A stretch of 64,000 nt of DNA from JAMXLO01 sp037201625 (GTDB lineage: Bacteria > Pseudomonadota > Alphaproteobacteria > Acetobacterales > Acetobacteraceae). Within the stretch, counting starts at the first letter, position 1. Each line of letters starts with the position of its first letter. Made by a program: the position numbers and the translations under genes. Of the stretch, positions 29,404 through 38,406 are shown piece by piece. The stretch covers positions 2,294,001-2,358,000 of the forward strand of contig JBBCGR010000003.1 in the NCBI GenBank assembly GCA_037201625.1, written 5' to 3'. The notes under the pieces were generated by a model that was not told the DNA's origin, searched no databases, and was given only the letters and a program-made list of their open reading frames with translations.

Positions 29404-29622
29404 CTATCGGCGCGTCAGCTCGGCATGAATCTCCGCCGCCAGCACCGGGTTGGCGCGGCGGATCTGGCTGGCGCGAAGGCACGCGGCAATCCCCGGATAG
29501 CGCTGCTTCTGCCAGTCCTCGAGGAACAGCAGATCGGCCGCCGCCGCTTCGTCCTGCACCTGGCGCAATGCACGACGCAGCGCCTCGGTGCGCGGACCGC
29601 TTTGTTCGACGTTATCCCCCAT
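29404..29622 (-). CDS. Small hypothetical protein
   Basis: A 72-residue acidic, helical cytoplasmic protein (MGDNVEQSGPRTEALRRALR at the start). It has no signal or membrane segment and no family I recognise. A GAAGGGG box precedes the start at 29622. It lies between the peptide transporter operon and scoA, all on the same strand, with 122 bases after the transporter end. Confidence 0.5.
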   Translation of the reverse strand: MGDNVEQSGPRTEALRRALRQVQDEAAAADLLFLEDWQKQRYPGIAACLRASQIRRANPVLAAEIHAELTRR

Positions 29623-29744
29623 CGGCGTCCCCCTTCGGAACCATTAGCGCACGGGCAGTTAGGGTTCCTTGGCGCGCTTCGCCAGCCTAGTAGAGTGACG
29701 TCGTGGTTAATTAAGAGTGTGCGGTCACATCGCCGCGATGCATG

Positions 29745-30719
29745 TCAGCCCCGCAAATGGCACGCCACCCAGTGGTCCGCTCCGACATGGCGCAGCGGCG
29801 GCTTCTCGGTACTGCACAGCGGCAGCTCCCGGATCGGACAGCGGGTGTGGAAATGGCAGCCGGAAGGTGGGCGGATCGGGTTCGGCACATCCCCCTGCAG
29901 CCGGATGCGCTGACGCTTCATCGTCGGATCGGGGATCGGCACCGCTGACAGCAGCGCCTCGGTGTACGGATGCAGCGGCGAGTCATACAACGCGCGCGAC
30001 GGCGCGATCTCGACGATGCGGCCGAGATACATCACCGCGACCCGCGTGCTGATGTGCTCGACCACCGACAGGTCGTGGGCGATGAACAGGTAGGTCAGGC
30101 TGAACTGGTCCTGCAGATCCTCCAGCAGGTTGATCACCTGCGCCTGGATCGACACGTCCAGCGCCGATACCGGCTCGTCGCACACGATCAGCTTGGGCGA
30201 GACCGCGAGCGCGCGGGCGATGCCGATGCGCTGGCGCTGCCCGCCCGAGAACTCGTGCGGATAGCGCCGCATGTGGTCGGCGTTCAGCCCCACGGTCTCC
30301 AGCAGTTCCACCACGCGGTCCTCGAACGCCGCGCGGTTCTTCGCCAGCCCGTGGATAGTCAGCGCCTCGCCGATGATCGCGCCGATCGTCATGCGCGGGT
30401 TCAGCGAGGCGTAGGGGTCCTGGAAGATGATCTGCATGTCGCGGCGCAGCGCGTTCAACTCGCCGCCGTCGAACTCGACCACGTTGCGGCCTTCGAACCA
30501 GACCTCGCCGGCGGTCGGCTCGATCAGCCGCAGGATGCAGCGGCCGGTGGTGGATTTGCCGCAGCCCGACTCGCCCACCAGGCCCAGCGTCTCGCCGGCG
30601 GCGATCTCGAAGCTGACGCCGTCGACCGCGTGCACCTGATCGACCGTGCGGCGCAGGATGCCGCCCTTGATGTCGAAGTTCTTCACCAGGCGGTCGACGC
30701 GGAGCAGCGCTTCGGTCAT
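29745..30719 (-). CDS. Peptide ABC transporter ATP-binding protein (DppF/OppF type)
   Basis: ATPase of a dipeptide/oligopeptide-class importer, 324 residues. Walker A GESGCGKSTTG, signature FSGGQRQRIGIARAL, Walker B LIVCDEPVSALDVS and the C-terminal oligopeptide domain (PHPYTEALLSAVPIPDP region) with a Cys-containing tail RCPIRELPLC are clear. It is the last gene of the operon and overlaps the upstream DppD-type gene by 4 bases. It acts with the DppD subunit as a heterodimer at the cytoplasmic face. Confidence 0.93.
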   Translation of the reverse strand: MTEALLRVDRLVKNFDIKGGILRRTVDQVHAVDGVSFEIAAGETLGLVGESGCGKSTTGRCILRLIEPTAGEVWFEGRNVVEFDGGELNALRRDMQIIFQDPYASLNPRMTIGAIIGEALTIHGLAKNRAAFEDRVVELLETVGLNADHMRRYPHEFSGGQRQRIGIARALAVSPKLIVCDEPVSALDVSIQAQVINLLEDLQDQFSLTYLFIAHDLSVVEHISTRVAVMYLGRIVEIAPSRALYDSPLHPYTEALLSAVPIPDPTMKRQRIRLQGDVPNPIRPPSGCHFHTRCPIRELPLCSTEKPPLRHVGADHWVACHLRG

Positions 30720-31705
30720 GCCGCCGCCGCCGGATACAGGATGCAGGCGACCCGGTGGCCAGGCTCCACGCTGCGCAGTTCCGGCACCGCCTCGGTGCAG
30801 GCGGGGGTGGCGAAGCGGCAGCGCGGCGCGAAGCGGCAGCCAGGGGGCGGCGAGATCAGGCTGGGCACCACGCCGGCGATCGCCTCGAGCCGTGCCCGCC
30901 GCCCGGCGTCGCGGTCGATGCGCGGGATGGAGCGGATCAGGCCCTGCGTGTAGGGATGCAGCGGGCTGGCGAACAGTTGCTCGACCGTCGCTTCCTCCAC
31001 CACGCGGCCGGCATACATCACCACCACCCGTTGTGCCGTCTCGGCCACGACGCCCATCGCGTGGGTGATCAGCATGATCGCCATGCCAAAGCGCGACTTC
31101 ATCTCCGCCAGCAGGTCGAGGATCTGCGCCTGGATCGTCACGTCCAGCGCCGTGGTCGGCTCATCGGCGATCAGCAGCTTCGGGTTGCAGGACAGCGCCA
31201 TCGCGATCATCACCCGCTGGCGCATGCCGCCCGAGAACTGGTGCGGATAGTCTCTCACCCGCCGCTCCGGCGTCGGGATGTTCACCAGGCGCAGCATCTC
31301 GATCGTGCGGTCCCACGCGTCGCGCCGGTTCAGCCCCTCATGCAGGCGCAGCACCTCGGCGATCTGCTCCCCCACCGTGTAGGCGGGGTTCAGCGAGGTC
31401 ATCGGCTCCTGGAAGATGATCGCGATCTCCTTGGCGCGGATCGCGCGCATCTGCTCGGCGCTGAACGGCACCAGGTCGCGGCCCTGCCACAGGATGCGGC
31501 CCGCGACGATGCGGCCGGGCGGCATCTGGATCAGCTTCAGCACCGTCATCGCGGTGACGGTCTTGCCGCAGCCCGATTCGCCCACCACGCCCAGCGTCTC
31601 GCCGCGGTCGATCACCAGGTCGACGCCGTCCACCGCGCGCACCATGCCATCGTCGGTACTGAAATGCGTCTTCAGTCCCTGGATCTCGAGCAGCCGCTCA
31701 GCCAT
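30716..31705 (-). CDS. Peptide ABC transporter ATP-binding protein (DppD/OppD type)
   Basis: Second ATPase of the importer, 329 residues. It starts MAERLLEIQGLKTHFSTDDG, with Walker A GESGCGKTVTAM, signature FSGGMRQRVMIAMAL, Walker B LLIADEPTTALDVTIQ and a C-terminal FeS-type Cys cluster region (GCRFAPRCRFATPACTE) usual for this subfamily. Its stop overlaps the ATG of the DppF-type gene (ATGA). Three bases separate it from the upstream permease. Confidence 0.93.
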   Translation of the reverse strand: MAERLLEIQGLKTHFSTDDGMVRAVDGVDLVIDRGETLGVVGESGCGKTVTAMTVLKLIQMPPGRIVAGRILWQGRDLVPFSAEQMRAIRAKEIAIIFQEPMTSLNPAYTVGEQIAEVLRLHEGLNRRDAWDRTIEMLRLVNIPTPERRVRDYPHQFSGGMRQRVMIAMALSCNPKLLIADEPTTALDVTIQAQILDLLAEMKSRFGMAIMLITHAMGVVAETAQRVVVMYAGRVVEEATVEQLFASPLHPYTQGLIRSIPRIDRDAGRRARLEAIAGVVPSLISPPPGCRFAPRCRFATPACTEAVPELRSVEPGHRVACILYPAAAA

Positions 31706-31708
31706 GCG

Positions 31709-32657
31709 TCACAGCACCCGCCGCGGATCGAGCGCGTCGCGCAGCCCGTCGCCGATGAAGTTGATGGTGAGCACGGCGAGGAAGATCGCGCCGCCGGCGA
31801 ACAGCGCCCAGTGCGGCGCCACGTCGAGGTTGTCCTTGGCGTCGAACAGGATGCGGCCCCAGGTCGGGATGTCGGGCGGAAAGCCCAGGCCCAGGAAGGA
31901 CAGTGTGGATTCGGCGATGATCGCGCTGGCGACATCGATGGTGCCGGCGACGATCACCGGCCCGAGCGCGTTCGGCAGGATGTGGCGGACGACGCGGCGG
32001 AAGGTGGAGGCGCCGAGGGCGCGGGCGGCCTCGACGAATTCCTTTTCGCGCAGGGAGAAGAACTGCGCCCGCACCAGCCGTGCCACCGGCATCCAGCGGA
32101 AGCCGCCGATCACCGCGACCACCAGGATGAACACGCCGAACTCCGGTCCAGCGAGCGATTTCAGCGTGTCGCGGAACAGGTAGATCACCAGCAGCAGCAC
32201 CGGAAGCTGCGGCAGCGACAGGAACAGGTCGGTGAGCCACATCAGGCCGGCATCGACGCTGCCGCGCGAGATGCCGGCGATCGCGCCGACCACCACGCCG
32301 ACGAACACCCGCGACCGACATGGCGGCCAGGCCGACGGCCAGCGAGATGCGGCCGCCGTACAGCATGCGCGCCAGCAGGTCCTGGCCCAGGTCGTCGGTG
32401 CCGAGCGGATGGGCCCAGCTTGGGCCCTGCAACTGCGCCGTGAAATCGATGTCGTTGACGGCGACGCGCCAGACCAGCGGCCCGAACACGACCGCGAGGA
32501 CCAGCAGCGCCAGGATCACGGCGCTCGCCAGCGCGAGGCGATGGCGGCGGAACCGGCGCCAGGCGTCGGACCACGGCGTGACCCGCGCCCGCGACGGCGC
32601 GCGGACCGCCGCGGCCGGCGCCTCAATGGTAGGAGATGCGGGGGTCGAGCCAGCCAT
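31709..32657 (-). CDS. Peptide ABC transporter permease (DppC type), frame-disrupted once
   Basis: Inner-membrane permease of about 315 residues, with a short N-terminal extension before the first helix (LALASAVILALLVLAVVFGP) and the family segments HPLGTDDLGQDLLARMLYGG, GISRGSVDAGLMWLTDLFLS, the EAA-like loop EAARALGASTFRRVVRHILP and ESTLSFLGLGFPPDIPTWG. One extra base in a three-C run (32308-32310) splits it. Its start overlaps the end of the DppB-type gene by 35 bases. Confidence 0.87.
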
Positions 32658-33582
32658 ACAGCAGATCCGCGATCAGGTTGAACGTGATGACCAGGGCGGC
32701 GAACACGAAGGTTACCGCCATGATCACCGGCGTGTCGTTGGCCAGGATGGCGCTGATCAGCAGCGAGCCGATGCCCGGAATCCGGAAGATCTGCTCGGTG
32801 ACTATGGCGCCGCTGAACACGATCGGCATCTGCAGCGCGACCAGCGTCACCACCGGCACCATCGCGTTGCGCACGATGTGCTTGATGACGACGACCCGCT
32901 CGGGCAGGCCTTTCGACCGGGCGGTGGTGACGTAGTCCAGCCGGATCACGTCCAGCACGGCGGACCGCACGAAGCGCGTCCACGACGCCCCCTGGAACAG
33001 CCCCAGCACGGCGACCGGCATGATGGACTGCTTGATCTCGAGCCACAGCCAGGTGAGGCCCGTCGCGTGCAGGTCGGAGCGGTACACGAACGGCAGCCAG
33101 TTGAGATACACGCTGAAGATCAGGATGAACACGATGCCGGTGAAGAAGGTCGGCAGCGAGAAGCCGATAAAGGCGAAGGTGCTGGCGATCTGGTCGAAGA
33201 TCGAATAGGGCCGCGTCGCCGCGTAGATCCCGACCGGCAGCGCGATCGCCAGCGCCAGCACCTGCGAGGCGCCGATCACCACCAGTGTCGTCGGCAGGCG
33301 CTGCAGGATCAGCGTGTCGACATTGATGCGGCTGGCGAAGGAGAAGCCCCAGTCGCCATGCAGCATGGCGGTGAGCCAGTGCAGGTAGCGCATCGGGATC
33401 GGGTCATCGAGCCCGAACTTCACGCGCAGCGCCGCGCGCACCTCGGGCGGGATCGCGGGGTTGGTCGCCAGTTCTCCGAACGGATCGCCCGGCGCCAGCG
33501 CCAGCACCGTGAACAGCACGACGCTGATGCCGATCAGGCTCGGGATCGCGATGAGCAGGCGGCGGAGGAGGTAGCGGCTCAT
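32623..33582 (-). CDS. Peptide ABC transporter permease (DppB type)
   Basis: Inner-membrane permease of 319 residues starting MSRYLLRRLLIAIPSLIGIS. It has LAPGDPFGELATNPAIPPEV near the start, the EAA loop TARSKGLPERVVVIKHIVRN, and the final VITFNLIADLLYGWLDPRI of the family. About six helices. It pairs with the DppC-type permease to form the membrane channel of the peptide importer. It is 49 bases downstream of the substrate-binding protein. Confidence 0.93.
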   Translation of the reverse strand: MSRYLLRRLLIAIPSLIGISVVLFTVLALAPGDPFGELATNPAIPPEVRAALRVKFGLDDPIPMRYLHWLTAMLHGDWGFSFASRINVDTLILQRLPTTLVVIGASQVLALAIALPVGIYAATRPYSIFDQIASTFAFIGFSLPTFFTGIVFILIFSVYLNWLPFVYRSDLHATGLTWLWLEIKQSIMPVAVLGLFQGASWTRFVRSAVLDVIRLDYVTTARSKGLPERVVVIKHIVRNAMVPVVTLVALQMPIVFSGAIVTEQIFRIPGIGSLLISAILANDTPVIMAVTFVFAALVITFNLIADLLYGWLDPRISYH

Positions 33583-33631
33583 GCGCCGCGCCTCTCCCCG
33601 TCGTTGTCCGGCAGGCCGAACCTAGGACGCA

Positions 33632-35423
33632 TCAGGCGTCGCGGTGCCAGTCCTGCAGTGCGAAGGTATTGTTGTCCCAGCCGCTGAGTGGCGCGCGCAG
33701 CGCGTTGGACACCGCGGCGACGCTCGGCCGCGCCACCACCGGGATGACCACGACGTTCTTGATCAGCAGGTCGTTCATGGCGACGAACAGCGCGGCGCGC
33801 TTGACCGGGTCGAGTTCCTTCTCGCTCGCCTGGTAGAGCTTGTCATAATCCTCGCTCTTCCATCGGACGACGTTGCGGCCTTGGAATTTGTTCTCCTTGG
33901 TCGCGACCTCGTACGACAGGAACTGCCGCATGAAGATGCCAGGATCGGGCTCGGTCATCGTCGTGGTGTACATCTGCACATCGCAGGCGAAGTGCGGATA
34001 GGTGTCGAGGTTCGCCACATCGGAGGAGAAGAACACCGAGGCGGTGACCGACTTGATCTCGACCTCGATGCCGGCCTTCTGGCAGGCCTGCTTGACGATC
34101 GCCTGGGTCTTCTGCCGCGGCGCGTTGATCGAACTCTGGAACACCACCTTGAGCTTCACGCCGCCCTTCTCGCGCAGGCCGCCGGCGCCCGGCTTCCATC
34201 CCGCATCGTCCAGCAGCTTGATCGCCTTGTCGACGTTGAACTCGTAGCTGGTGTTCTTCGACACGAAGCGCTCGGGCGCATTCATGAAATTGGCCGTGGC
34301 GATGCCGGTGCGGCCATAGATGTACTGCTGCACCGAGCCGCGATCGACCAGCAGGTTGAACGCCTGGCGAACCGCGGGATCGGTCAGGAACGGGTGCTTG
34401 GTCTTGATGCTGGACCGTTCGCCGTCGACCTCGGTCCAGGGATCGGTGTTGTTGAGCTGGATGTGCTCGATATTGCCGCCGACCAGGATCTCGGCGTGAC
34501 CTTTGCCGCTCGCCTCCAGGCGCTTGAGGATGTCGTCCTCGACCTGCATGTTCCAGGCGAAGTCGTATTCGCCGGTCTGCATCACCGCGCGCGCGGCCGA
34601 CACCGCGTCGCCGCCGCCCTTCATTTCGAACGTGTCGAAATACGGCCGGTTGGCTTCGTGGTACTCCGGGTTGATCTTGCCCTGCACCAGGTCGCCCGGC
34701 TTGAAGTCGACGAACAGGTACGGCCCGGTGCCGACCGGCGCCAGGTTGGCCGGCGCCTCCCGCGACTTGGCGCCCTTGTACGCATCGAACAGGTGCTTGG
34801 GGATGATCATGCCGCGCGTGCCGACGAACGCATCGGCCCAGAACGGCGTCGGCTTCTTGAACTCCACGCGGATCGTGTAGTCGTCCAGCTTGACGACCTT
34901 GACGTCCTGGTAGCTGCCGATCGTTACGGCCGCAGTGGCCGGATCGGCGGCGTATTCCCAGTTGAACACGCAGTCATCGGCGGTGAAGGGCTTGCCGTCG
35001 TGCCATTTCACGCCGCGCTTCAGCTTCCACGTGACCGAGGTGCCGTCCTCGGCCAGGCCACCGTTCTGCACGGTGGGAACCTCCGCCGCCAGCACCGGCT
35101 TCAGGTTGCCATCGGCATCCCAGCCGGCCAGCGGCTCGTAGAACACGCGCGAGCCGTCCTGGTCCTTGGTGCCGACGGCGAAAATGCGGGTTCAGCAGCG
35201 TCGGGCCCTGCCACCACAGCACCTTCAGCGCACCACCGCCGCCACGCTTGGTCGGCTTGTAGGCCGGCGCGGTCGCCGCCACAGCAACGCCGGACGACAT
35301 CAGCATCTGGGTTGCCAGCGGGGCGGTTAGGCCCAGCGCGATCATTCTGAGAGTGAAAGAGCGCCGCGACAGCCTGCCACGCCGCACGTCTTCGATCAGG
35401 CCGCGCAGACCCTGCTCGTTCAT
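33632..35423 (-). CDS. Peptide ABC transporter substrate-binding protein, frame-disrupted once
   Basis: Extracytoplasmic peptide-binding protein of the SBP5 family, about 596 residues. The N-terminus MNEQGLRGLIEDVRRGRLSR and SRRSFTLRMIALGLTAPLAT has a twin-arginine-like motif, so Tat export is likely. The mature lobe contains RGVKWHDGKPFTADDCVFNW and ending SNALRAPLSGWDNNTFALQD. An extra A in a run of four A (35181-35184) breaks it at PHFAVGTKDQDGSRVFYEPL. It is the first gene of the five-gene importer operon, likely transcribed from the 35424-35587 gap. Confidence 0.9.
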
Positions 35424-35470
35424 TATCGTTCGCCTTTCCCAGAAAGCCCCGTTGCGGCCGGATGCTAGAG

Positions 35471-35537
35471 CATGTCCGCTGCTGAAGGAAGCAGCGAACA
35501 TGTTTCAGCCCCTTGTTCTTGCCGCGTGATTCACGCT
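35471..35537. repeat. Intergenic palindromic element, family A copy 3
   Basis: Arms catgtccgctgct (35471-35483) and agcagcgaacatg (35490-35502) pair with one mismatch around a 6-base loop. The block ending gccgcgtgattcacgct (35521-35537) repeats that at 20151. It lies just upstream of the peptide transporter operon. Confidence 0.65.
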
Positions 35538-35544
35538 CGACGCG

Positions 35545-35582
35545 ATGCCGTCATTCCCCCGCGCCGGCGGGAATGACGGCAT
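35545..35582. terminator. Strong palindrome after ahcY
   Basis: Perfect 14-base arms atgccgtcattccc (35545-35558) and gggaatgacggcat (35569-35582) begin 6 bases after the ahcY stop on the leftward strand. It is a likely terminator or mRNA-end stabiliser of ahcY, though no T-run follows. It could also be another dispersed element. Confidence 0.5.
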
Positions 35583-35587
35583 ACGCA

Positions 35588-36887
35588 TCAGTAACGGTAG
35601 AGGTCGTGCTTGAACGGTCCGGTCGCGCCGACGCCGATATACTCGGCCTGCTGCGGGGTCAGCTTGGTGAGGTGCGCGCCGACCTTGGCCAGGTGCAGCG
35701 CCGCCACCTTCTCGTCCAGCGACTTCGGCAGCGTGTAGACCTGCCGCTCGTAGGTGCCGGCCGGCGCGTTGAACAGTTCGATCTGCGCCAGCACCTGGTT
35801 GGTGAAGCTGGCACCTCATGACGAAGCTCGGATGGCCGGTGGCGTTGCCCAGGTTCACCAGGCGCCCCCTCGCTCAGCACGATCAGCCGCTTGCCGTCGG
35901 GGAACACCACCTCGTCCACCTGCGGCTTCACGTTCTCCCACTTGTAGTTGCGCAGCGACTCGATCTGTATCTCGGAGTCGAAATGGCCGATGTTGCAGAC
36001 CACGGCGCGATGCTTCATCGCCCGCATGTGGTCGAGCGTGATCACGTCGACATTGCCCGTGGCGGTGACGAAGATGTCGCCGAGCGGCGCAGCCTCCTCC
36101 ATCGTCACGACCTGGTAGCCCTCCATCGCCGCCTGCAGCGCGCAGATCGGGATCGACCTCGGTCACCATGACGCGGCACCCGGCATTGCGCAGCGAGGCC
36201 GACGAGCCCTTGCCGACATCGCCGAAGCCGGCGACCACGGCGACCTTGCCGGCCATCATCACGTCGGTGCCGCGGCGGATGCCGTCCACCAGCGATTCCC
36301 GGCAGCCGTACAGGTTGTCGAACTTCGACTTCGTCACGCTGTCGTTCACGTTGATCGCCGGAGTCAGCAGCTTGCCGTCGCGCGCCATGTCGCGCAGGCG
36401 GGTGCACGCCGGTGGTGGTCTCCTCGGAGATGCCGCGCACATCGGCGAGCATCTCGGGATATTTCTGGTGCATCAGCAGCGTCAGGTCGCCGCCGTCATC
36501 CAGGATCATGTTGGGCGTCCAGCCGTCCGGGCCGCGCACCGTCTGCTCGATGCACCACCAGAACTCTTCCTCGTTCATGCCCTTCCAGGCGAACACCGGC
36601 ACCCCGGCCGCGGCGACGCCGGCGGCGGCATGGTCCTGGGTCGAGAAGATGTTGCAGGACGACCAGCGCACGGTGGCGCCGAGAGCCTGCAAGGTCTCGA
36701 TCAGCACGGCGGTCTGGATGGTCATGTGCAGGCAGCCGGCGATGCGGGCGCCCTTCAGTGGCTTGCTGGCGCCGTACTCGGCGCGGGTCGCCATCAGGCC
36801 AGGCATCTCGTCCTCGGCCATGGAGATCTCCTTGCGGCCCCATTCGGCCTGGGAGATGTCCTTCACCTTGTAGTCTTCGGTTGCCAT
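35588..36887 (-). CDS. ahcY: Adenosylhomocysteinase, frame-disrupted four times
   Basis: Cleaves S-adenosylhomocysteine to adenosine and homocysteine, ending the methylation cycle. Family blocks are KVKDISQAEWGRKEISMAED at the start, HMTIQTAVLIETLQALGATV, SSCNIFSTQDHAAA, DDGGDLT, LYGCRESLVDGIRRGTDVM with NAD-binding VVAGFGDVGKGSSASL and NIGHFDSEIQIESLRNYKW and the C-terminal GPFKHDLYRY. Single extra bases at about 36399, 36148, 35869 and 35816 each shift the frame. About 432 residues when joined. The gene is normally indispensable, so sequencing error is the simpler explanation. A candidate SAH-regulator operator lies upstream (36918-36930). Confidence 0.93.
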
Positions 36888-36914
36888 GTCCGTTTGCTCC
36901 TGGCTGGGTCGGCG

Positions 36915-36937
36915 CGCTATAAAGATATCTGCTTGTT
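36915..36937 (-). promoter_or_regulatory. Candidate SahR/SamR-type operator upstream of ahcY
   Basis: The palindromic core aaagatatct with a flanking tat (36918-36930) lies about 30 bases before the ahcY start. ArsR-family SahR/SamR regulators of the SAM cycle in Proteobacteria bind similar AAAGATATCTTT-like sites. The right half (ctgcttg) matches less well. Assignment is from memory of the motif, so only moderate. Confidence 0.35.
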
Positions 36938-37256
36938 TGGCAACCGCGACGTGCCGGACCGGTCCCGAGGGCTTCGGTTCGCCCATCTCCCGTCAGGCGC
37001 CAGCGGTCGAGAGGCATGCAGCGACCGCCCATAGTGCCGCCGGTTCATTGCTGAGTGGTTTGCGCTGAGCGGTTTGAGCGCGCGCGGTCGACTGCTGCAG
37101 CCCATTGCATGACAGACCCATCGCCGGGTGGTTCGGCAATGCCCGATGCAGGCGGACCGCAGCCCGCCGCGGCGTCGATCGCCCCAGACCGCTCCGCCAC
37201 GCCTTCCTGCGGTCGCGCGCAGTAAAATCCCGCAGTAAATTCTGCGGATGACCGCC
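36938..37256. other. Gap with no recognisable gene
   Basis: About 320 bases between two leftward genes, ahcY and the flavodoxin-like gene. It must hold the ahcY promoter. No RNA element, gene or repeat was identified apart from a weak internal near-repeat of gagtggtttgcgct/gagcggtttgagcg around 37055-37085. Confidence 0.3.
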
Positions 37257-37755
37257 TCAGAACACGCCGGTCGCGAGGCCCGCCGCCATCGCCGCGCCCA
37301 GGTCGGCGCAGCGCGCCAGGTCCGCGGCAGCGATCCGTTTCGGCGCCAGGATGGCCTCCGCCGACTGCGCGTGCGTGCACACGATCAGTGGCTCTGCGAC
37401 CAGGCGCAGCCGCCAGCCCGTGGCGATGCGCGCCACCTGCCGCGCGGCGCCCGTCCCGTCGCTGCCGGCACAGATCATCATGCCGTAGGGCCGGCCGTTG
37501 ATGCGGTCCAGCACATCGTAATAGCTGCGGTCAAAGAAGTCCTTCATGCGGCCCGCGAGCGCCGCCAGGTTCTCGGGCGCGGCGAAGATGCAGCCATCGG
37601 CGGCCAGCAGATCAGCCCCATCGGCATCGTCCGCCACCAGCAGGGCGCACGGTGATATCCGGCTCCGCGCCTGCGGCCGTCGCGGCGGCCTCCGCCATCT
37701 GGCGGGTGCGCCGGTGCGTGACTGATAGACGATCAGGAGCGTCCTTGCCGGCCAT
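37257..37755 (-). CDS. Flavodoxin/NADPH-dependent FMN reductase-like protein, frame-disrupted
   Basis: Flavodoxin-fold protein of about 166 residues. In pieces it reads TLLIVYQSRTG (FMN phosphate loop), RQMAEAAATAAGAEPDITV, LLVADDADGADLLAADGCIF, APENLAALAGRMKDFFDRSY and PYGMMICAGSDGTGAARQVA. The sequence is typical of flavodoxin-family proteins next to housekeeping genes; partner unknown. Three single-base breaks near 37738, 37718 and 37652 disrupt the N-terminal third. It is divergent from rimP, 114 bases away. Confidence 0.75.
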
Positions 37756-37840
37756 GCGGCCGCGGTATAGGACGGCCTTGCCAATCCGGGCCAGGATCGC
37801 TATCAGTTCTTCGCAAATCATTCTCCGCAGAGTTACGGGG

Positions 37841-37869
37841 GGTGGCCCTAACCGGCCGCCTTTTTTGTT
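37841..37869 (+). terminator. Intrinsic-terminator-like hairpin at the head of the rimP-nusA-infB operon
   Basis: Stem ggtggcc (37841-37847) pairs with ggccgcc (37854-37860, one G-T pair) around a 6-base loop. Six T (37861-37866) follow, then G and three T. It lies in the leader of rimP, whose TTG start (37870) is immediately after the U-tract. The adjacent upstream gene is divergent, so no upstream transcript needs ending here. This suggests leader attenuation of the operon. Confidence 0.6.
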
Positions 37870-38391
37870 TTGGACGCAGCCGAACCACAACATAACAGCC
37901 TGGAAGCGCGGCTGGCCGCCATCATCGCCCCCACGCTCGAGGGCATGGGCTATGAACTCGTGCGCGTCGCCGTGCTGGGACGCGACCGTCCGACCGTGCA
38001 GGTGATGGCGGATCGGGCCGACGGCAGCCAGATCACCGTCTCGGACTGCGAGGCGATCAGTCACGCGCTGGGTGCCGTGCTCGATGTCGAGGATCCGATC
38101 CCGGGCGCCTGGTCGCTCGAGATCAGTTCGGCCGGCATCGACCGGCCGCTCACGCGGATGAAGGACTGGAACCGGTTCGCCGGCCATCTCGCCCGTGCCG
38201 AGACGGCCGTACTGGTCGAGGGCCGCAAGCGGTTCTCGGGCGTTGCCCTGGGTGCCGATGAGGCCGGCGCCCGGCTGCGGCTCGACGACGGCAACGAGAT
38301 CGTGCTGCCATTGCATCTGATCCGCCGTGCCAAGCTGGTGCTGACGGACGCGTTGATCGCCGCCACCGACATCCACCCTCGGACCAACTAG
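37870..38391 (+). CDS. rimP: Ribosome maturation factor RimP
   Basis: 30S subunit maturation factor, first gene of the rimP-nusA-ylxR-infB-rbfA operon. The 173-residue protein has RimP-N (LEARLAAIIAPTLEGMGYEL, then VQVMADRADGSQITVSDCEA) and HALGAVLDVEDPIPGAWSLE followed by SSAGIDRPLTR, with a C-terminal SH3-like domain. No ATG or GTG lies near the needed start; TTG at 37870 is the best choice and gives MDAAEPQHNS. It sits within a terminator-like U-tract and lacks an obvious ribosome binding site, so its translation start is uncertain. Confidence 0.9.
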   Translation: MDAAEPQHNSLEARLAAIIAPTLEGMGYELVRVAVLGRDRPTVQVMADRADGSQITVSDCEAISHALGAVLDVEDPIPGAWSLEISSAGIDRPLTRMKDWNRFAGHLARAETAVLVEGRKRFSGVALGADEAGARLRLDDGNEIVLPLHLIRRAKLVLTDALIAATDIHPRTN

Positions 38392-38406
38392 GAAACAGAG
38401 GCCAGA

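Noticed and set aside
36888..37010. SAM or SAH riboswitch before ahcY
   Set aside because: No pattern of the known SAM-II, SAH or SAM/SAH aptamers could be recognised in the leader; only the palindromic operator-like site stands out.
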